From positions 1-36,048 of the forward strand of contig CAMHNI010000038.1 of NCBI GenBank assembly GCA_946186505.1: DNA of 36,048 nucleotides, given 5' to 3'. A program made the position numbers and the translations under genes. The notes under the pieces were generated by a model. That model ran no database searches, was not told the DNA's origin, and was given only the letters and a program-made list of their open reading frames with translations. Positions 8,071-15,020 of the stretch are shown piece by piece (position 1 is the stretch's first letter; the number at the start of each line of letters is the position of its first letter). The stretch is from an uncultured Prevotellaceae bacterium. Lineage in GTDB: Bacteria > Bacteroidota > Bacteroidia > Bacteroidales > Bacteroidaceae.

Positions 8071-9467
8071 ATTTTAATTCCTCTCCGTTGCTCTTGCCCT
8101 ATCCCAAACTGCTCCTTAAACCATTGAGTAATAGGCATCTCGTTGATATGGAGGAACAAGTTTCGCTTCTCGTCCCTTATCACTTGTGCCGAAACATTAT
8201 CTGCAAGGGCATTCCGTCTGTACTCATTGGAGTGAAGACAACCACTATAGTTAATGGTGTGACCATGCAGCAGTTTATCCGTCTGTTCCTCGCTGAAACC
8301 ACATTGCAGACATTCACGTTCCATACTGAGGAACCGCTTGAAACTCGGGAACCACTGGTATGCCTTTTCGAGAATACGTTTCAGATTGTTCACTTCCTGC
8401 TGATGCTGCTCGTTGGCCCTGTTCATTTCTCTTGCGTGGTCGTCCTTCATCTTCTGCATATCAGCGTGTAGTCTCTCTATCTGTCTGTTCAAATCCTCCA
8501 CCTCATTTCGCAGTTCCTTGTTTTCCTTCTCCAGTCGATTTACTTTGTTACCACCAAGAAGAGAATTGATTCCGTTGAGTGCTGCGGTTGCGGTCTTGGT
8601 GGCGGAGTTCTTCAGTTCCTCTGTCTTTGTCTCTGCCTTGGCTTTCAGCCGAGTCTGCTCACACTCGGCAACGACCATGCAAGCATGTCTTTGCTCTCGC
8701 TTAATCGCAGACTTGATGCGTGCAAGTTCCTGTTTGGCTTGGGCAGCTTCGGCAATAGTACGCTGTGCCTCGTCTGCCTTTGCTAATAATTGTGTGATGT
8801 TCGCCTGTAAGACCTCACCCTGTGCAATCAAACTACGATAATACTCATGTGTGGAAATATGCTGGGCTTCCGAGCCTTTGATGCCTCGTTGCAGTCTGTA
8901 TGCCGCCATCTGTTCAGCGTAGGTGTCCTGATAGCGTATCAGGTTGGCACGGCTCATGACTTCATCGGCACACAGACGAGGGGCAGGGGCTTTTGTCCTA
9001 TATCTCTTCTTGACTGCCAGCTCTTTCTTCTGCTTCTTGCGCTCTCCCATGACGATGGGGACGATGGTGGCATGAAGGTGGGGTGTTTCCTCATCCATGT
9101 GTAGCACTGCCGACACCACATTATCTGCTCCGTAGGTCTTGCGGAGCCAGTCAACGTTATCCTGACACCACTTGTCAAGTCTGCCGTTCTTCTCTATCTG
9201 CTCCATGTCTGCATGGGTGCCAGTCAGTACGATGCGGATAGCCTGTACCTGGTTCTTGCCTATTTTGTGTGTAAGCCCTGCTGTATTGAGGCGATGCTGT
9301 ATGGCTTCCGTCCTGTTACGGACTCCTTCAGGGAACTGGATAAGTTCACGGTTGAGGTGAGTCCGCTTCGGGTCGGCATTTTTCGGTTGGATGGTGCGCT
9401 CGATGTGTGCCGACATCCCGCTGTCTGCGCCCTTTGCTTTCTCTAAGTGTAATACTGCGTATCCCAT
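8067..9467 (-). CDS. MobV/Pre-family relaxase (plasmid recombination/mobilization protein)
   Basis: The 466-residue product starts MGYAVLHLEKAKG, the standard opening of Pre/MobV relaxases, and carries the metal-binding motif HMDEETPHLH (H123, D125, E126, H130, H132), plus SAHIERTI at 19-26. The family nicks oriT to start strand transfer of mobilizable plasmids and integrated elements; it needs a conjugation apparatus in trans. Residues about 230-380 are a long coiled coil rich in E, K and Q, and the last 80 form a separate Cys-containing tail. An upstream frame is open to 9731, but the Pre motif and the oriT-like repeats in that stretch argue for the ATG complementary to 9465-9467. No coupling-protein or T4SS gene lies nearby. 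Confidence 0.9.
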   Translation of the reverse strand: MGYAVLHLEKAKGADSGMSAHIERTIQPKNADPKRTHLNRELIQFPEGVRNRTEAIQHRLNTAGLTHKIGKNQVQAIRIVLTGTHADMEQIEKNGRLDKWCQDNVDWLRKTYGADNVVSAVLHMDEETPHLHATIVPIVMGERKKQKKELAVKKRYRTKAPAPRLCADEVMSRANLIRYQDTYAEQMAAYRLQRGIKGSEAQHISTHEYYRSLIAQGEVLQANITQLLAKADEAQRTIAEAAQAKQELARIKSAIKREQRHACMVVAECEQTRLKAKAETKTEELKNSATKTATAALNGINSLLGGNKVNRLEKENKELRNEVEDLNRQIERLHADMQKMKDDHAREMNRANEQHQQEVNNLKRILEKAYQWFPSFKRFLSMERECLQCGFSEEQTDKLLHGHTINYSGCLHSNEYRRNALADNVSAQVIRDEKRNLFLHINEMPITQWFKEQFGIGQEQRRGIKM

Positions 9468-9565
9468 TACATATGCTTTTTTAGTTTGTTCGTTTACGAT
9501 GTTTTTGTTCGTCTCTCGTTCCTGTTTGTGTTCGGCTTGTGCCGACGTTCTTTGCAGGGAGTCCA

Positions 9566-9726
9566 GAGGGGTGCAGCCCCTCGGCCTATTGGGGATTTTT
9601 AGCGTTGTGGCAACAATGCGGCTCGAAAAATCCCCTAATAGGCTACGGTATTTCCAGCTTGTGGGAAATATCCGTACCTGCGCCAGCATGATTCCATCGC
9701 AGTATGCTTCCAAAATGTTGCAACAT
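9566..9726. other. Candidate oriT region with nested inverted repeats
   Basis: The stretch upstream of the relaxase gene contains GAGGGG/CCCCTC (9566-9571, 9577-9582), a 17/18-base inverted repeat (9584-9600 with 9626-9643, one bulge), a second one (9645-9655 with 9664-9675) and a perfect 12-base palindrome ATGTTGCAACAT (9715-9726). MobV relaxases act on repeats just upstream of their own gene, so this is the natural place for oriT. I cannot name the nick site. Confidence 0.55.
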
Positions 9727-9727
9727 T

Positions 9728-9790
9728 GCAACGGACGGATGGACTGACTGACGGATGGATTAATTGATTGACGGACTAACTGGAGGATGG
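9728..9790. repeat. Degenerate tetranucleotide tract (GGAC/TGAC/GGAT)
   Basis: A run of four-base units related to GGAC, TGAC and GGAT lies downstream of the RhuM-like gene and overlaps its last codons. Such tracts arise by slippage. They could change the C-terminus of the small protein or the spacing to the oriT region. Confidence 0.6.
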
Positions 9791-10147
9791 ATGTTGTGCC
9801 GTCAGTATCACCTCAAAGGGCTTGTGGTCTCGGATGATACGCTCTATCAGTTCTTTGCGGACAGCCCTTGCCTGATAGGAATTAAGACGGAAAGCAAGCA
9901 GCAGAACGACCTCCATGTTATATACAGTAAGGTATAGGTTTTGACGTTGTTTGATAATACGCTCTGCCTCGTAAGGCTTTACCAGTTCCTCTTTGTAAAG
10001 TGTTTGGATGGTGTTTCTTAACTTGGGGATGAACACTCCGAAGAGGTCAATCATTTCAGACTCGCTCATCCAAATCTCTCCACGCGGTATAGTCAGTTCT
10101 CTGTACTCACTATACTCAGTCCACTCAATGATGTTTCTCTGTTCCAT
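9776..10147 (-). CDS. Small RhuM-like putative DNA-binding protein
   Basis: The 123 residues contain EIWMSESEMIDLFGVF (about 26-41), which reads as a winged-helix recognition region, and YNMEVVLLLAFRLNSYQAR (about 76-94). The latter resembles the shared N-terminal part of RhuM and RhuM/Fic-fused proteins (typical form YNLDAIIAVGYRVNS). The full RhuM protein is about 330 residues, so this is a short relative or a stand-alone domain. It starts 4 bases after the recombinase gene and is presumably in its operon. A regulator or accessory excision factor is a plausible role; no catalytic residues are seen. Confidence 0.55.
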   Translation of the reverse strand: MEQRNIIEWTEYSEYRELTIPRGEIWMSESEMIDLFGVFIPKLRNTIQTLYKEELVKPYEAERIIKQRQNLYLTVYNMEVVLLLAFRLNSYQARAVRKELIERIIRDHKPFEVILTAQHPSSS

Positions 10148-10151
10148 ATAC

Positions 10152-11381
10152 CTATGCTGTTTTGATGTTACTGAATGATGCGTTTAGCTTGTTACCTAAC
10201 ATAGTCAGGTCGTTATCCAACTTCTTTGTGGTGATGCGGGCATAAATCTGGGTTGTGACAATGTTCGTGTGACCCAATACTCGGCTCACGCTCTCTATGG
10301 GCATGCCATTGGTCAAAGCCATCGTTGCAAAGCCGTGTCTTGCACAGTGAGCGGAGATAGGCTTGTCTATACCGCATTCCTTCATCACCGTTTTCAACTT
10401 CTTGCAGACACTCCAATAGTTGACATCACCAAATACTGACTTCGGATTCTCTTTGGGGAAGTTGCTGTAACGCTCGATAATTTGTAGAGGAACGTCCAAT
10501 AGTTTCACTTGATAGGGCACGTCTGTCTTGTGACGCTTGCCTACTATCCACTTGTCACCTTCTATCTCCACGATATTGTCCGTAGTCAGTTCCTTCAAGT
10601 CCACGAAAGAGAGTGCCGTGAAGTTCATGAAGACGAACAGGTCGCGGATAAAGGCGAGATTGCCATCTTCAAACTCATGCGTCATCACCTTCCTAAGTTC
10701 CTCTTCTGTCAGGTAGGTGCGTTCCTTGCACTTGGGGCTAATATGAAACTGGGCGAAGACATTGCGCTGTATCTTTCCGTTATCGTGGGCACGTCCTACA
10801 ACTCCTTTCAGGTGCATGCACGACAGCCAGATAGTAGAACTGGCAAGTCCTCGGTCATTGCTGAGGTAAACGCTAAACTCCTTGATAAAGTCGGGTGTCA
10901 GTTCCTGCATGGATATGTCGCTGCGCCTGTGGCATATCTGCAAGAAATTCGCCACATAGCTCCTTGACCTCAACTGCAACTTGTATGTTCCCAAAGCCCT
11001 GTCCTTACCGACACGACGTTTGAGATTGGCCAAGTCCTTGTCGAATGCACCCAACAGGGTCTCGTATTCGCTGCCGAAACCCTGATAGGCATTACGCACC
11101 ATTTCAGCCGTAACGAATGCATCACGGTCTGAAAGGTGCTGATAGTGCTTGATGATTTGAGCCTTTATATTATCAAGGTCACGGTTCAAGTCAAGTGCCT
11201 CCCTGCTTCTGCCCTTGGCACAATTACCCTTCACGTCCCACATTGTCAGTGGAATGCTCCGCTTGCAACTGAACTGGCTCTGTGTACCGTTGATGGTGAT
11301 TCGTCCCATCACTGGTGCTATGCCGTTCTTGACCTTACCCTTGTTCACGTAGAACAATACCGAAAATGTGCTTCTGTTCAT
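10152..11381 (-). CDS. Tyrosine recombinase (integrase), IntDOT-like
   Basis: The 409-residue integrase has an N-terminal arm-binding domain (SVLFYVNKGKVKNG), a SAM-like core-binding domain (about 90-190) and a C-terminal catalytic domain. Catalytic residues visible are K285 (RHKTD), H345 and R348 (SAHCARHGF), H371 (LGHTN) and the nucleophile Y380 (TTQIYARI). The first catalytic arginine is replaced by serine (S258 in TALSFVD), as in IntDOT of CTnDOT, so the strand-exchange chemistry should follow that variant. It catalyses integration and excision of the element. The ATG at 11381 was chosen because it matches family N-termini; the frame is open further upstream, but that part overlaps the promoter. 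A RhuM-like gene follows after 4 bases. Confidence 0.92.
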   Translation of the reverse strand: MNRSTFSVLFYVNKGKVKNGIAPVMGRITINGTQSQFSCKRSIPLTMWDVKGNCAKGRSREALDLNRDLDNIKAQIIKHYQHLSDRDAFVTAEMVRNAYQGFGSEYETLLGAFDKDLANLKRRVGKDRALGTYKLQLRSRSYVANFLQICHRRSDISMQELTPDFIKEFSVYLSNDRGLASSTIWLSCMHLKGVVGRAHDNGKIQRNVFAQFHISPKCKERTYLTEEELRKVMTHEFEDGNLAFIRDLFVFMNFTALSFVDLKELTTDNIVEIEGDKWIVGKRHKTDVPYQVKLLDVPLQIIERYSNFPKENPKSVFGDVNYWSVCKKLKTVMKECGIDKPISAHCARHGFATMALTNGMPIESVSRVLGHTNIVTTQIYARITTKKLDNDLTMLGNKLNASFSNIKTA

Positions 11382-11410
11382 TCTTCTAAATCGTTTTAAA
11401 ATTCGGGCTG

Positions 11411-11418
11411 CAAAAGTA
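11411..11418 (-). promoter_or_regulatory. -7 element of the recombinase operon
   Basis: Read leftward it is TACTTTTG, fitting TAnnTTTG, 30 bases before the start codon. The -33 region falls at the arm-type repeat (11441-11458), so recombinase binding there could repress its own promoter. The -33 match is weak. Confidence 0.5.
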
Positions 11419-11440
11419 ATACCTTTCTGGGAGAAAACCA

Positions 11441-11617
11441 CTGCGCAAATCGCGGCAGATTTAGGAAAGAAAAACGCGAAATGTGAAAACGGTTCGAACT
11501 GCCGTGAACTGCCTTGATTTGCGTAGTCCGTTAAGAAAGTTTAACTTTCGACCGTGGCCCAATCGGGTTACGAATAAGAGACTTAAGTCGTTCCGCAATC
11601 TGCCTCGATTTGCGTAG
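11441..11617. repeat. Three 18-bp arm-type repeats, putative recombinase binding sites
   Basis: The sequence CTGCCTTGATTTGCGTAG (11509-11526) recurs with one change as CTGCCTCGATTTGCGTAG (11600-11617). An inverted copy, CTGCGCAAATCGCGGCAG (11441-11458), reads CTGCCGCGATTTGCGCAG on the other strand. The two direct copies are 91 bases apart. Short repeats in direct and inverted orientation between an integrase gene and the element end are the hallmark of arm-type sites. Confidence 0.7.
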
Positions 11618-11719
11618 AGCCTCTTGGCGAAAGTTACTCAAATTGCGCTCATTTGCCTTTATTTATGGGCTTATCTGCGTTAATCTACGAAAAATGCTTT
11701 TCTGTTTCAGCATTATTTC

Positions 11720-11729
11720 GTAACTTTGC
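11720..11729 (+). other. Candidate right attachment core, also a promoter match
   Basis: GTAACTTTGC fits the GTANNTTTGC core of IntDOT-family elements and lies about 100 bases beyond the last arm-type repeat. The same bases form a rightward -7 element TAACTTTG with TTTC 19 bases upstream, so integration would have rebuilt a promoter here. Confidence 0.5.
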
Positions 11730-11933
11730 AGCAGATTAATAAAATGCATCAAGTGCACACCTGACCCTACTGTGTTCCAAACCTTAACCCCATAAACCAG
11801 ACAATTCAACGTTTTATGTAGCCGAGAGCAGAACGGTGCTCGCTCCAGCTATGCCGAGGCGCAGCCTGCGTTCGCAGGAACTGCAAAACCTATCCCCTAC
11901 GCCCGTAGCGGGCGACAGTTAATAACCCTGCTC
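11730..11933. other. Gene-free stretch with small hairpins
   Basis: Only short palindromes are visible: CCTGCGTTCGCAGG (11865-11878) and GCCCG-TAG-CGGGC (11901-11913). They look like dispersed intergenic elements. No gene is supported here, but the frame of the next feature is open through it from 11796 without an ATG. Confidence 0.5.
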
Positions 11934-12122
11934 ATGATGCTGCTCACCACGGCCACGGCGTGGGCGGACATTACCATCAGCACACCGGCTGAGTGGGAGA
12001 CGTTCGCAACAGCGGTCAGCAACGGTACGACGTACAGCGGTGAGGCACACTCCCGCGGCGATGACTGGGAGGACTGGGAGGACGACTGGGAGGACTGGGA
12101 AGATGACGAGATAGAGGAATAA
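11934..12122 (+). pseudogene. Remnant of the N-terminus of a secreted surface protein
   Basis: The frame encodes LITLLMMLLTTATAWAD, a signal-peptide-like run whose first residues lie upstream of the first ATG, then ITISTPAEWETFATAVSNG, which resembles the start of large Prevotella surface or adhesin proteins. It then breaks into a low-complexity acidic tail of WEDWEDD repeats and stops after 62 residues. The true start is missing (no ATG upstream in frame) and the body of the protein is absent. I read this as a decayed or internally deleted gene; a short functional acidic exported peptide cannot be excluded. Confidence 0.5.
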
Positions 12123-12156
12123 ACGACAGCTCTGCGAAAAATCCATGCGCAGCCGC

Positions 12157-12192
12157 TCCCCTCCCTTTCGGGGGAGGGGGGCTGGGGTGGGG
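12157..12192 (+). repeat. G-rich palindromic repeat, possible terminator and G-quadruplex
   Basis: CCCCTCCC (12159-12166) pairs with GGGAGGGG (12173-12180). The right arm runs into four G-tracts (12171-12175, 12177-12181, 12184-12187, 12189-12192) with 1-2 base loops, followed by TCTTTT. It lies between the remnant gene and mnmA. Confidence 0.6.
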
Positions 12193-12385
12193 TCTTTTAG
12201 CATCGGACTACGGGACTTTAGGACTTTGTGATGATGTCTATTTTGCAGAGGACTTAACGGACTGGAAGGAATAGAAGAATTCCTGATGGTGGTAGGATAA
12301 TTATGGAAATTATGTCATCTTTTCAAAAACGACCTTTGGTCGTTATATTTGTGCTGCTTTTCTGTGTTATTCAGAAAAATAGTTG

Positions 12386-12393
12386 TACCTTTG
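12386..12393 (+). promoter_or_regulatory. Promoter -7 element of mnmA
   Basis: TACCTTTG lies 58 bases before the start codon. The -33 region (about 12357-12366) is T-rich with TTTTCTGTG rather than a clean TTTG. Confidence 0.55.
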
Positions 12394-12450
12394 CAGCATG
12401 AATGTGAAGGTTACGAGCAAAGCTCGCCTGAACACCGATGAAAGAAAGAG

Positions 12451-13545
12451 ATGAGTGAAGAACTGGAAGATAAGCAGATAGCTGTGTTGCTGTCAGGAGG
12501 TGTTGACAGCAGTGTTGTGGTTTATGAGTTTGCAAGGCTCGGGCTGCACCCCGACTGCTTCTACATCAAGATAGGAGCCTCCCCCGACCCCTCCGAAGGA
12601 GGGAAGGATGGCTGGGACTGTCCGATGGAGGAGGACCTGGAGATGGCCACCGCCGTGGCGACGAAGTACGGGTGCCGGTTGGAGGTGGTTGACTGCCACC
12701 GCGAGTACTGGGACCAGGTGACGCGCTACACGATGGATAAGGTGCGCGCGGGACTGACGCCGAACCCCGACGTGATGTGCAACAGACTGATCAAGTTCGG
12801 TGCCTTCCACGAGAAGCGCGGCCACGACTATGACCTCATCGCCACCGGACACTATGCGCAGACGGAAATAGACGACGAAGGCTGCAAGTGGCTCTGCACC
12901 AGCCCGGACCCAGTGAAAGACCAGACAGACTTTCTGGCGCAGATATACGACTGGCAGTTGAACAAAGCCATCTTCCCTATCGGACACTACATAAAGGACG
13001 AAGTGCGGCAGGTAGCTGAACGCGAGCACTTGGTGAGTGCCCGCCGCAAGGACTCACAAGGCATCTGCTTCCTCGGTAAGATCAACTACAATGACTACGT
13101 CCGCCGCTACTTAGGCGAACAGCCCGGCGATGTCATTGAGTTTGAGACGGGACGGCGCATCGGCGAGCACCGAGGGCTGTGGTTCCACACCATCGGCCAG
13201 CGCAAGGGCATGGGCTTCAGCGGCGGTCCGTGGTTTGTGGTGAAGAAAGATGTGGAGGCGAACATTCTATACGTGTCGCACGGCTACGACCCGCAGACGG
13301 CATACAAGCAGGACTTCCCCATACACGACTTCCATAGCATCAACGGCCAGCTGCCCGGAGAGCGCATCACGCTGAAGATACGCCACACGCCGGAATACCT
13401 GCCCGCCCGGCTGGAACCTCAGGGCGACGGACGCTACATGGTTCATGCCGACGCGCCCATCCACGGCGTGGCCCCCGGCCAGTTCTGCGTTGTCTATGAC
13501 GCGCAGCACCACCGCTGCTACGGAAGCGGCGAGATTACGGTGTAA
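12451..13545 (+). CDS. mnmA: tRNA-specific 2-thiouridylase MnmA
   Basis: MnmA makes 2-thiouridine at the wobble position (U34) of tRNA-Lys, -Glu and -Gln, using ATP and sulfur from a persulfide relay. The 364 residues show the PP-loop SGGVDSS (15-21), the catalytic cysteine C110 in NPDVMCN, ATGHYAQ near 131, QTDFLAQ near 158 and the second cysteine C206 in GICFLGK. IGQRKGMGFSGGPWFV near 248 is typical of the Bacteroidetes form. Residues 43-54 replace a shorter family loop and are encoded by a palindromic repeat. The start overlaps a short upstream frame at ATGA, which I do not consider real. The gene is convergent with the small acidic-tail gene, six bases away. Confidence 0.95.
   Translation: MSEELEDKQIAVLLSGGVDSSVVVYEFARLGLHPDCFYIKIGASPDPSEGGKDGWDCPMEEDLEMATAVATKYGCRLEVVDCHREYWDQVTRYTMDKVRAGLTPNPDVMCNRLIKFGAFHEKRGHDYDLIATGHYAQTEIDDEGCKWLCTSPDPVKDQTDFLAQIYDWQLNKAIFPIGHYIKDEVRQVAEREHLVSARRKDSQGICFLGKINYNDYVRRYLGEQPGDVIEFETGRRIGEHRGLWFHTIGQRKGMGFSGGPWFVVKKDVEANILYVSHGYDPQTAYKQDFPIHDFHSINGQLPGERITLKIRHTPEYLPARLEPQGDGRYMVHADAPIHGVAPGQFCVVYDAQHHRCYGSGEITV
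12577..12606 (+). repeat. Palindromic repeat inside mnmA
   Basis: CCCTCC-GAA-GGAGGG (12589-12603) with a preceding CCTCCCCCGAC is a small hairpin element that I associate with Bacteroidetes intergenic DNA. Here it is in frame and adds ASPDPSEGGKDG to MnmA. Confidence 0.55.
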
Positions 13546-13551
13546 TGGCGG

Positions 13552-13749
13552 TCAGTCTTCCTCCTCGTCGTCATCGTAGAAACTTACACGTGAGACTGCT
13601 GCGTCGGCGTTTCCGTTTCCTTCAACATGATTAATAGATGCATTATCTCCTGTGGCATTCATGAATTGTTTATTACCGCTACCACTGAGTAATTGAAGGC
13701 AGCAATACACGACTTGTTTAATGGTAGGGGGAGTGTATGTCTTTTTCAT
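13552..13749 (-). CDS. Small protein with acidic tail, Prevotella type, function unknown
   Basis: The 65 residues begin MKKTYTPPTIKQVVYCCLQLLSG, contain a Gly/Asn-rich middle and end FYDDDEEED. Bacteroidales genomes carry many small proteins with this MKK.Y..PT opening and acidic end, usually next to secreted proteins; their role is not known to me. It starts 9 bases after the secreted protein gene upstream and is probably co-transcribed with it. The CC pair and SGSG stretch could suggest a processed peptide, but no modification enzyme or dedicated exporter is nearby, so I do not call it a RiPP. Confidence 0.55.
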   Translation of the reverse strand: MKKTYTPPTIKQVVYCCLQLLSGSGNKQFMNATGDNASINHVEGNGNADAAVSRVSFYDDDEEED

Positions 13750-13758
13750 AGTCTTTTG

Positions 13759-14982
13759 TTATTTGGTCAGAATCAGTTTGCCGTCAACGACATATAGACC
13801 CTGCTTGGGCGTTTTTATGCTCTGGCCGTGGAGGTTATAGATGGTAGTAGCGGGATAATTATTAGGTATAATTCTGACCTTTGTGGTTTCCGAATCATCA
13901 TTGTCTGCAAAAACAAGTCTTGTGCCTGCAGGGCTGAAACTTGATGGTACGATAAGGTGGGCACGTAGTCCTCTCATTGTGCGTGTGCTTTCTGCTGGTT
14001 TGGCCAGTGTGTTTGATGCTGTAATAAACAGGTGTGTACCGTCGTAATTAAGCTCTTTCGGGTTGTAGGTACCAGCGAGTCCAACATCTCCATAAGATAC
14101 CGTCTGTGCCGGAGTATTTATTACGGTTACCCCTTGGAAGGTTGGGTTTGTGATTGTTGTGTTCAGTTTGATGAGAAACGGTGTTCCAGCAGCAATGGTG
14201 CTATTATTAGCATTTGAAAACGTCATTTCTTTATCGGCATAGCTACTATAAGTACGCATCTGAACGTCCTGGTTCTTCCCCAATGCCTTCTCCATCGTTG
14301 CCTTCGTCACGTCAAACGGCAGACACAGGGTGTTCCAGATGCCACCGGTGAGTGTGCGTACAGTCTCAATTGTAACTAGATTATTGTCCAAGTCAGATAT
14401 TGTTCCATCATTGTTGATCGATTCTGAAAGAGTTGTTGCTTTCAAAACCTTGACGTTGTCAATGGCAATGAATTGTTTCTGAGGAGTAGAGAATTTGATT
14501 TTTGTGTCTGTTGTGGTGCCAATTATTAGAAAACTTTCTGAGGTTGCGGTTGCATCCCCTATATATGTTGTTACAGGAATTGTTCTGGTGTCCGAATTGT
14601 TGTCTGCAAACCGTCCTCCGCCAATAATGGTTAGATCCAATTTTACGTTAGTGTCACCTTTGTTAGTTTTTGAGTGAATAAAGGACAGATATACACCCCC
14701 TTCATAATCCAGTTCCTTTGTGATTGCGTATCCTTCAATATAGGGATCAGTAGTTTCTGACCCTTCAAGTTTCAAAGCCTTTTTTGAGACATTGCCATTG
14801 ATAAAGGTTCCTTTACAGAACGGAGAAAACTCCCAATCAGCGAGTGATGGAGGAATTGTTTTGCTTACCAGTTCTGCATTTTCTAATCCAGAGAAGTCTT
14901 CATCAATTATCTGTGCCTCCCCAATGATGAAGGCGTTGCACAGAAGGACAGCCAATAAGTAACGATTGAAGTTTGCTTTCAT
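13759..14982 (-). CDS. Secreted protein with T9SS-like C-terminal tail
   Basis: The start at 14982 gives 407 residues beginning with a signal peptide (MKANFNRYLLAVLLC, predicted cut near GEAQ) and then IIDEDFSG, an opening typical of Bacteroidetes secreted beta-sandwich proteins. Residues about 185-330 hold a segment around GGIWNTLCLPFDVT, widespread in Prevotella extracellular proteins. The C-terminus (TTIYNLHGQSI, then GLYVVDGKLILTK) matches the sorting-type tail of Bacteroidetes export systems. The longer frame to 15309 is out of context: its extra N-terminus overlaps the DUF2207 gene and is not plausible. No catalytic domain is visible, so a binding or adhesive role is the best guess. Confidence 0.75.
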   Translation of the reverse strand: MKANFNRYLLAVLLCNAFIIGEAQIIDEDFSGLENAELVSKTIPPSLADWEFSPFCKGTFINGNVSKKALKLEGSETTDPYIEGYAITKELDYEGGVYLSFIHSKTNKGDTNVKLDLTIIGGGRFADNNSDTRTIPVTTYIGDATATSESFLIIGTTTDTKIKFSTPQKQFIAIDNVKVLKATTLSESINNDGTISDLDNNLVTIETVRTLTGGIWNTLCLPFDVTKATMEKALGKNQDVQMRTYSSYADKEMTFSNANNSTIAAGTPFLIKLNTTITNPTFQGVTVINTPAQTVSYGDVGLAGTYNPKELNYDGTHLFITASNTLAKPAESTRTMRGLRAHLIVPSSFSPAGTRLVFADNDDSETTKVRIIPNNYPATTIYNLHGQSIKTPKQGLYVVDGKLILTK

Positions 14983-15020
14983 AGTTATATGTTGTTGATG
15001 AGGAAAAGATGGAGGAGGTG

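Larger units (their letters stand above)
1266..11729. mobile_element. Probable integrated mobilizable element, CTnDOT-type recombinase, about 10.5 kb
   Basis: The segment holds a tyrosine recombinase, arm-type repeats, a MobV/Pre relaxase, an oriT-like region and a five-gene cargo, all AT-richer than the chromosome to the right. It has mobilization genes but no type IV secretion genes, so it would depend on a helper. The proposed ends are GTAATTTTGC (1266-1275) and GTAACTTTGC (11720-11729), both matching the GTANNTTTGC core used by IntDOT-family recombinases. The weakness is that this core is the same as the Bacteroidetes -7 promoter sequence plus flanking bases, so such matches also occur at ordinary promoters. 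The right end is better supported than the left, because the recombinase and arm sites lie beside it. Confidence 0.6.

Noticed and set aside
9468..9731. N-terminal extension of the relaxase frame
   Set aside because: The family N-terminus begins at MGYAVLH; the extra part covers the oriT-like repeats.
11490..11500. GGTTCGAA resembling a tRNA T-loop near the arm repeats
   Set aside because: No acceptor stem or anticodon arm can be built around it, so no tRNA gene is called.
12398..12454. Short upstream frame of 18 codons overlapping the mnmA start by ATGA
   Set aside because: Its ATG lies only 5 bases after the -7 element, at about the predicted transcription start, so it would be leaderless; no conservation can be argued.
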